From contig DOUU01000105.1 in NCBI GenBank assembly GCA_003520425.1, forward strand, positions 2,568 through 21,743: DNA of 19,176 bases, given 5' to 3'. Source of the stretch: Deltaproteobacteria bacterium (lineage in GTDB: Bacteria; Myxococcota_A; UBA9160). The notes below the pieces were generated by a model. It did not search any database. It was not told the origin of the DNA and was given only the letters and a program-made list of their open reading frames with translations. The translations under genes and the position numbers were made by a program. The first letter of the stretch is position 1. Each line of letters opens with the position of its first letter. This document shows positions 15,397-19,176 of the stretch, one piece after another.

Positions 15397-15661
15397 CGCC
15401 TCGAAGTCTACCCGCTTCGCGGGGCCCTCGGCTCGGGGCTCTCGCCCCGGGTTGCGATGCCACGTCGCCCCGCCCCTGGCAAGGCAGCGCTCGGAACGAG
15501 GCGCTTCGCCTTTGGGTTTCGTCGGCCCACCGCCTTGGTTCAGCGCGGGGGAGGGCTCTCCCGCCCGGTGGCTGTGGCAACAGAGGGCTCCCAGAGAGCC
15601 CCCCTTCCCTCCTTGGCCGCTGGTTCACGGATCCGCTTGATGCCGCTGCTACAGTCGACGC
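15397..15661. other. divergent intergenic region with GC-rich hairpins
   Basis: Between the start codons of the SixA-type gene and the M50 protease gene. Two clean hairpins are seen: CGGGGC-TCTC-GCCCCG (15434-15449) and GGGCTC-CCAGA-GAGCCC (15585-15601). No T-run follows either. No convincing open reading frame. TACAGT at 15650-15655 is a likely -10 for the protease gene. Confidence 0.5.
15650..15655 (+). promoter_or_regulatory. -10-like TACAGT, probable leaderless promoter of the M50 protease gene
   Basis: TACAGT ends six bases before ATG 15662, leaving no room for a ribosome binding site. The context GCTACAGTCG is nearly the same as GCTAGAGTCG before the PqqA-like gene at 16810, also six bases from its ATG. 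Confidence 0.5.
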
Positions 15662-16765
15662 ATGATCGGCGGCATTCGCATCGGTCGAATCTTCGGGATC
15701 CCCGTCTACCTTCATCCGACCTGGTTTTTGGTTTTCCTTCTCGTCACATGGGCTCTCACGGCCCGACTCCAGTCCGAGCATGCCGACTGGTCGGGCGCGG
15801 CCCAGCTTCTTGCCGCCTCCCTCACCTCCGCGCTCTTCTTCGTCTCGATCCTCCTCCATGAGCTTGGCCACAGCGTCCTCGCGATCCGCCACCGCGTTCC
15901 AGTCCGATCCATCACCTTGTTCATCTTCGGGGGCGTCGCTCTCATGGAGCGCGAGCCCGAATCCTCGGGAGCCGAGTTCCAAATCGCCATCGCCGGCCCG
16001 ATCGTGAGCGCGATGCTCGCGCTCGGCTTCAGCGGCCTCACGCGCGTTGCAGGAGGAAACTCACTGCTCGGCTCCCTCGCCGGCTGGCTCGCCTTCATCA
16101 ATACAGGCGTCGCGCTCTTCAATCTCTTGCCTGGCTATCCCCTCGATGGAGGCCGGGTCCTGCGTGCGTTTTTGTGGGCCCAGACGGGCGACCGCGACCG
16201 CGCGACCAGAGTCGCCGCGGGTGCGGGCCAATGGATGGCCTACGCGTTCATCGCCTTTGGCGCGTTGGAGGTCTTCCACGGTGATATCGGCGGGCTCTGG
16301 ATCGCATTCATTGGCTGGTTTCTCCTGTCTGCGGCCACCGCGACGATGCGTCAGGCCGCTGTCGACGCCTCGCTCAGCCGCCTTCGTGCGCGGGATCTCA
16401 TGTCCGAGGATGTGCCGCGCATCCCGGCGGAAATCAGTGTGGCGCGATTTGCCCGCGACCTCGTGATGCGGGGACGGCGCTGGGCCCTGGTGGAACATGA
16501 GGACGTGCCAGTCGGCTTGATTTCCCTGACGGACGTAAGGCGCGTTCCGGCCGAAGCCTGGGAGACCACGGCGGTCGGGCAGATTGCGACTCCCATCGAG
16601 GCCGTTCTCACGGCCCCACTCGACAGCCCGGTGCGCGATCTTCTGCGAACGATGGCCACGCGCAAGGTGAATCAAATCCCGATCCTGGAGGGCGGCCGAA
16701 TCCTCGGTGCCGTGACACGGGAGGCCTTGGTGCAGGCGATCGAGATGTCGGCCGGGGTCAGCTGA
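15662..16765 (+). CDS. M50 (site-2 protease-like) membrane zinc protease with two CBS domains
   Basis: 367 residues. The N-terminal half is a six-helix membrane protease: HELGH (66-70) binds zinc, and the third ligand Asp162 lies in NLLPGYPLDGGRVLRA (154-169). The C-terminal part has a tandem CBS pair (about 244-295 and 308-360) that may sense adenine nucleotides. This is the SpoIVFB/Rip3-like subgroup that cleaves membrane-embedded regulators or transporters. No anti-sigma factor is next to it, so the substrate is open. No ribosome binding site is visible and the -10-like element is six bases from the ATG. The PqqA-like gene starts 44 bases after its stop, with its own -10-like box; a functional link is speculative. 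Confidence 0.95.
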   Translation: MIGGIRIGRIFGIPVYLHPTWFLVFLLVTWALTARLQSEHADWSGAAQLLAASLTSALFFVSILLHELGHSVLAIRHRVPVRSITLFIFGGVALMEREPESSGAEFQIAIAGPIVSAMLALGFSGLTRVAGGNSLLGSLAGWLAFINTGVALFNLLPGYPLDGGRVLRAFLWAQTGDRDRATRVAAGAGQWMAYAFIAFGALEVFHGDIGGLWIAFIGWFLLSAATATMRQAAVDASLSRLRARDLMSEDVPRIPAEISVARFARDLVMRGRRWALVEHEDVPVGLISLTDVRRVPAEAWETTAVGQIATPIEAVLTAPLDSPVRDLLRTMATRKVNQIPILEGGRILGAVTREALVQAIEMSAGVS

Positions 16766-16797
16766 GGGGCGTCGGTACCCAGCCGGTCTCAAGATGC

Positions 16798-16803
16798 TAG
16801 AGT
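16798..16803 (+). promoter_or_regulatory. -10-like TAGAGT, probable leaderless promoter of the PqqA-like gene
   Basis: TAGAGT ends six bases before ATG 16810, within GCTAGAGTCG. The match in sequence and spacing to the site before the M50 gene supports a real promoter. No ribosome binding site precedes the ATG. Confidence 0.5.
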
Positions 16804-16809
16804 CGTTGA

Positions 16810-16956
16810 ATGAGCCAGATCAGTTCCAAGCTCGAAGAGCTGTTCGCGACCCCGCTCAAGTCCGAGGAGGGCTATCGAGCGCCGGCGTTCGAGGTCATCT
16901 CCCTTGACTGTGAGATCACCTCCTATGCTCCCGGGGGAGACGACCCGCTTTTCTAG
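16810..16956 (+). CDS. pqqA: PqqA-like precursor peptide (putative RiPP)
   Basis: 48 residues. The C-terminal half reads P25-A-F-E-V-I-S-L-D-C-E35-I-T-S-Y39, then APGGDDPLF. In PqqA, the precursor of pyrroloquinoline quinone, the Glu and Tyr joined by the radical SAM enzyme PqqE are four residues apart, as here; in the Klebsiella peptide a Pro lies exactly ten residues before that Glu (Pro5, Glu15, Tyr19), and an aromatic residue three before the Pro (Trp2), matching Tyr22, Pro25, Glu35 and Tyr39. Unlike classic PqqA (about 22-29 residues) it has a 24-residue Ser/Leu/Glu-rich N-terminal extension, and a Cys directly before the Glu. No pqqB, C, D or E gene is in the window. The stop overlaps the stop of the convergent CvpA gene in CTAG. 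It could make PQQ with distant genes or be a different modified peptide. Confidence 0.7.
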   Translation: MSQISSKLEELFATPLKSEEGYRAPAFEVISLDCEITSYAPGGDDPLF

Positions 16957-17903
16957 CCCCCCGAGCCGAGGCGCGTCGCCAAGAGCTGAAATCGCGGATC
17001 GCGAAGCAGCGCCCAGCGGTCACCCTTTTGGAGGGCGTCTCGCACGTGGGCGTCCTGCACCAAGCTCTGGAACTGCGGATCCGACTGGAGCCCAGCGATC
17101 CTCGGTGCCAGCTGGCGCGTCGTCTCGATCATCGCCTGCTCGAAGGCGGCCGGGCTCTCTGCAGCGCTCGGTGCAACGAGTCCCACCCGAGCAAAATCGT
17201 GTCGCAGCTCGGCATCGTAGGGCAAAGAACGAAAGCTCCCGCGCGCGAGGGCGGAATCAACGTCTCCGGCCGCAAGCGCCTGCCAGAACTGCGTGTCGTC
17301 GCGCAGGGCTTCCAAGCGTCCGTTCGCCAGTACGGCCTTTAGCCCTTCAATGCTCTCGGCGGGATGCGCGAGAAGCTGCACTGTCATGCGCCCACCCGGG
17401 GACTGCTGATCCAGAAGAGCGCCCGCCCCCGCCTCGACCGCGCGCTCCGCCAGCTCTCCGACGCGGGAAGGGCCGGGGTGGGGGAGCATCGATTCGGGGA
17501 GCGCGGTCGCAACGTCGTCGACCCAGGCCGTGAGCCATCCCACGAGCAGGACGACCACCGCGCCTCGCAGCCCGCCGAGGAGGGCCCCGCCGACCCTTTC
17601 GAGCGCCGAGAGGGGCTCAGCGCCAAGATTTCTTCGGTCGTACGCGAGCAGCACCCGCGAGGCGATGCCGAGCACCCCGAGGGTGGCCACAAAGGCGACC
17701 GTACCCACGATGATCGCGCCAAGCAACGGCGCTACGTCGAGGCTCGCCGCGGCCGCGTCACCGAGCTCTGCGCCTGCGAGGAGGCTCGCGCCGTAGGCGG
17801 CGACCAGCCTGAAAATGCCAAGCGCGCTGGCGAGCGCCCCGCGCCAGGCGCCGATCGCCGTGTACGCGAGAAGGAGGAGGAGCGAGAGCAGATCCACGGA
17901 CAT
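16953..17903 (-). CDS. CvpA-family inner membrane protein with long repeated C-terminal region
   Basis: 316 residues, nearly twice the length of E. coli CvpA. The N-terminal 130 residues have four hydrophobic segments (about 5-20, 28-46, 60-86, 108-126) with the CvpA pattern DLLSLLLLLAYTAIGAWRG at the start and ALERVGGALLGGLRGAVVV around 100-117. CvpA is linked to colicin V export and envelope stress, its biochemical role is unclear. The remaining part is soluble and holds two similar units (about 195-230 and 270-307) with the pattern L-x2-D-x2-F-x2-L, then D/HV-x2-AL-x2-G, typical of helical extensions in this family from deltaproteobacteria-like genomes. Start ATG 17903 lacks a clear ribosome binding site. 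50 bases downstream of the NnrU-family gene. Confidence 0.85.
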   Translation of the reverse strand: MSVDLLSLLLLLAYTAIGAWRGALASALGIFRLVAAYGASLLAGAELGDAAAASLDVAPLLGAIIVGTVAFVATLGVLGIASRVLLAYDRRNLGAEPLSALERVGGALLGGLRGAVVVLLVGWLTAWVDDVATALPESMLPHPGPSRVGELAERAVEAGAGALLDQQSPGGRMTVQLLAHPAESIEGLKAVLANGRLEALRDDTQFWQALAAGDVDSALARGSFRSLPYDAELRHDFARVGLVAPSAAESPAAFEQAMIETTRQLAPRIAGLQSDPQFQSLVQDAHVRDALQKGDRWALLRDPRFQLLATRLGSGG

Positions 17904-17953
17904 GCCGTGCCATCGGCCGAACGGAGCCGCGGCTCGAGCCCGAGATTACACGT

Positions 17954-18619
17954 CTAGCCGCCGAACCAGTGGGGATGAAAGTGACGCACGAGAAGGGTGA
18001 GCCCGACCCCGAGAAAGACTGCAGCCGGCGAGAGTTCACGCAAGCCCTGCAGAGTCTCAGGCCCGGTGAAGGGCCAGAACGGCGTGCGGGCATAGAATGC
18101 TGCAAAGCCCGGAGCACCAAGGGCCAGTTTGCGCCGGTCCTGGTGCCACGAGCCCACCACACCAAAAAGCGCAAAGCCACCAAAGAAGGCCAGATCCGCT
18201 GCACTGCCGTTGGGCAACAGGTGCAGCAACCCGAACAGAGCAATCCCCATATTCTGGGGATGTCGCGTGATTCGATAGACACCATAGGGTGTCGAACTTC
18301 CAGGCACCACTCCCGCCGGACTCGGGCGCAGCAGGCTCGCCACCACGAGGACGAAGGCTACCCCCATCCCGGCGTAGATGATCCACCGCAGTGCAGGCCC
18401 GACTCCGATCCCCCAAAGAACAGCCCCCGCGTGTTTGTGGGCGAAGTAGGTGGAAACGAGGGGCACGAAAAAGGCAAACGCGACGGCGGAGTAAAGGCCA
18501 AGAAACGGCAAACGGCCGAGCGAAGCGACCAGGCGGGTCCGCACCGCGACGCTGGAGAGGACGAGATGGCCGGCGGCAAAGCCGAGCCAGAAGAGCACAA
18601 TCTGCGCGGTGGGCGACAT
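17954..18619 (-). CDS. NnrU-family integral membrane protein
   Basis: 221 residues with five to six membrane segments. The patterns PYGVYRITRHPQNMGIALFGLLHLLPNG, seen as RHPQN (about 119-123) and LLPNG, and SWHQDRRK (about 152-159) mark the NnrU group of the isoprenylcysteine methyltransferase-like superfamily. NnrU was named from nitrite/nitric oxide reductase gene clusters, but many members occur without denitrification and the function is unclear; no nir or nor genes are present here. ATG 18619 is chosen over an in-frame TTG at 18637 because AAGGA lies seven bases before the ATG. A -10 element TATGAT sits 32 bases upstream. Confidence 0.85.
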   Translation of the reverse strand: MSPTAQIVLFWLGFAAGHLVLSSVAVRTRLVASLGRLPFLGLYSAVAFAFFVPLVSTYFAHKHAGAVLWGIGVGPALRWIIYAGMGVAFVLVVASLLRPSPAGVVPGSSTPYGVYRITRHPQNMGIALFGLLHLLPNGSAADLAFFGGFALFGVVGSWHQDRRKLALGAPGFAAFYARTPFWPFTGPETLQGLRELSPAAVFLGVGLTLLVRHFHPHWFGG

Positions 18620-18651
18620 CGGGGATCCTTCATACAAGCTGCGCGCGGGCC

Positions 18652-18657
18652 ATCATA
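18652..18657 (-). promoter_or_regulatory. -10 element TATGAT of the NnrU-family gene
   Basis: On the minus strand the context GCGGGTTATGATGGC is identical over 15 bases to that before the peroxiredoxin gene, and the distance to the start codon is 32 against 33 bases. Two such matches suggest a shared promoter class. No -35 consensus recognised. Confidence 0.5.
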
Positions 18658-18969
18658 ACCCGCTCGCCGCTTCGATTTGCCGAGCAGCCGGCTTGCAAAC
18701 GCGCAGGGCAGCGCAGGGGGTCTCGCTTTCCCTCCGCGCCCGTGAATGCGCGGCCCTCAGTTCATGACTTTCACCTTCGCGAAGTGACAGGAAACGTTGA
18801 CGGGCAAGGAAAGGGTCCGGGGCTCTCGTCATCCGTGAAGCCCCCGCGGAGGGTTACGGCCTTCGCTGGGCCCTGCCCGGACGACGGCTTCCGCTTCCCC
18901 GTCCCGCATTTCTCGTCCCTCAGCGCTCCGATTGCACGCTGGTGCAGGCCCCGGGGCCTCCCGGCGGCT
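18658..18969. other. 312-base stretch without a recognisable gene
   Basis: No open frame with family features on either strand. Near its right end lie two adjacent hairpins: TGCAC-GCTG-GTGCA (18933-18946) and the 14-base palindrome AGGCCCCGGGGCCT (18946-18959), ten bases past the stop of the gene at the window edge; without a T-run they are doubtful terminators. On the minus strand GGGGCT and AGCCCC (18817-18844) could pair. I recognise no known riboswitch. Confidence 0.5.
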
Positions 18970-19176
18970 CTAGCGAGGAGCCGACTCCCGGTTTTTCGCG
19001 GCGCGCGCCAAGGCGCGAGCGATGTCCTGCTCCACACTCGAGTATACGGTCTCAAGATCGTGGGAGGAGAGCTCGCTGAAGGGTTCCGTACGCCGCTCGA
19101 AGCTGGCGAGGAACCGGCCCATCACCGCCTGCTGCGTCTCATGGGCTCGCAAGGCCTCCGCCTTGCGGTCGACCTC
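18970..19176 (-). CDS. C-terminal end of an unidentified gene (partial)
   Basis: The last 68 residues of a protein whose 5' part is beyond the window. The visible part begins EVDRKAEALRAHETQ and continues as a charged amphipathic helical tail ending RESAPR. A start DRK-EALRAH-Q resembles the region after the catalytic domain of LmbE/PIG-L-type deacetylases, where a Lys-x-Glu-Ala-Leu-x-x-His-x-Ser-Gln pattern is common, but no catalytic motif is visible, so this is only a suggestion. The in-frame GTG near 19152 is just an internal codon. Confidence 0.6.
   Translation of the reverse strand, partial: EVDRKAEALRAHETQQAVMGRFLASFERRTEPFSELSSHDLETVYSSVEQDIARALARAAKNRESAPR

Noticed and set aside
18658..18969. 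Riboswitch in the gene-free stretch
   Set aside because: No conserved core of a riboswitch class known to me is visible; only generic GC hairpins.

Overview
The window is visibly GC-rich, almost fully coding DNA from a Gram-negative bacterium with a lipopolysaccharide outer membrane: it has LptD, an outer-membrane-type lipoprotein signal, and the exosortase/PEP-CTERM protein-sorting system. The mix of genes (LptD, QueG, CvpA, NnrU-type protein, AtuA-type protein, PEP-CTERM proteins with the sequence VPEPG) would fit a deltaproteobacterial-type lineage (Myxococcota, Desulfobacterota, Binatota or similar). The sequence alone does not fix the phylum. I saw no rRNA, tRNA, insertion sequence or CRISPR array.

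Layout. (1) Positions 1-5529, minus strand: a seven-gene co-oriented run, in transcription order dcd, dtd, a small conserved secreted protein, ccdA, a TlpA/ResA-like thioredoxin lipoprotein, a Crp/Fnr-type regulator, and lptD, which runs off the left edge. Nucleotide and tRNA housekeeping, periplasmic thiol chemistry and outer-membrane assembly sit together. (2) 5555-6969, plus strand: a glycerophosphodiester phosphodiesterase and a methyltransferase, translationally coupled, starting head-to-head with dcd. (3) 6922-8867, minus strand: an exosortase followed by queG with a 4-base overlap. (4) 9040-12767, plus strand: an AtuA-family pair, then a PrxQ/Bcp peroxiredoxin coupled to a GH1 beta-glycosidase. 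(5) 13022-14722, minus strand: two paralogous PEP-CTERM proteins, evidently a tandem duplication that also copied leader and terminator; these are likely substrates of the exosortase 4 kb away. (6) 14905-15396, minus strand: a SixA-type phosphatase. (7) 15662-16956, plus strand: an M50 site-2-protease-like membrane protease with CBS domains, then a 48-residue PqqA-like peptide. (8) 16953-19176, minus strand: a CvpA-family protein with a long repeated C-terminal part, an NnrU-family membrane protein, and the tail of an unidentified gene.

The most interesting item is the short gene at 16810-16956. It encodes a peptide whose C-terminal half has the PqqA pattern (P-A-F, then E exactly ten residues after the Pro, then E-I-T-S-Y), with a leader much longer than usual and no pqqB-E genes nearby. 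Next come the duplicated PEP-CTERM pair with a conserved 5' leader, a 54-residue Asp/Lys/His-rich insertion in one copy, and a set of promoters whose -10 element lies 6-8 bases from the start codon, suggesting leaderless transcripts.
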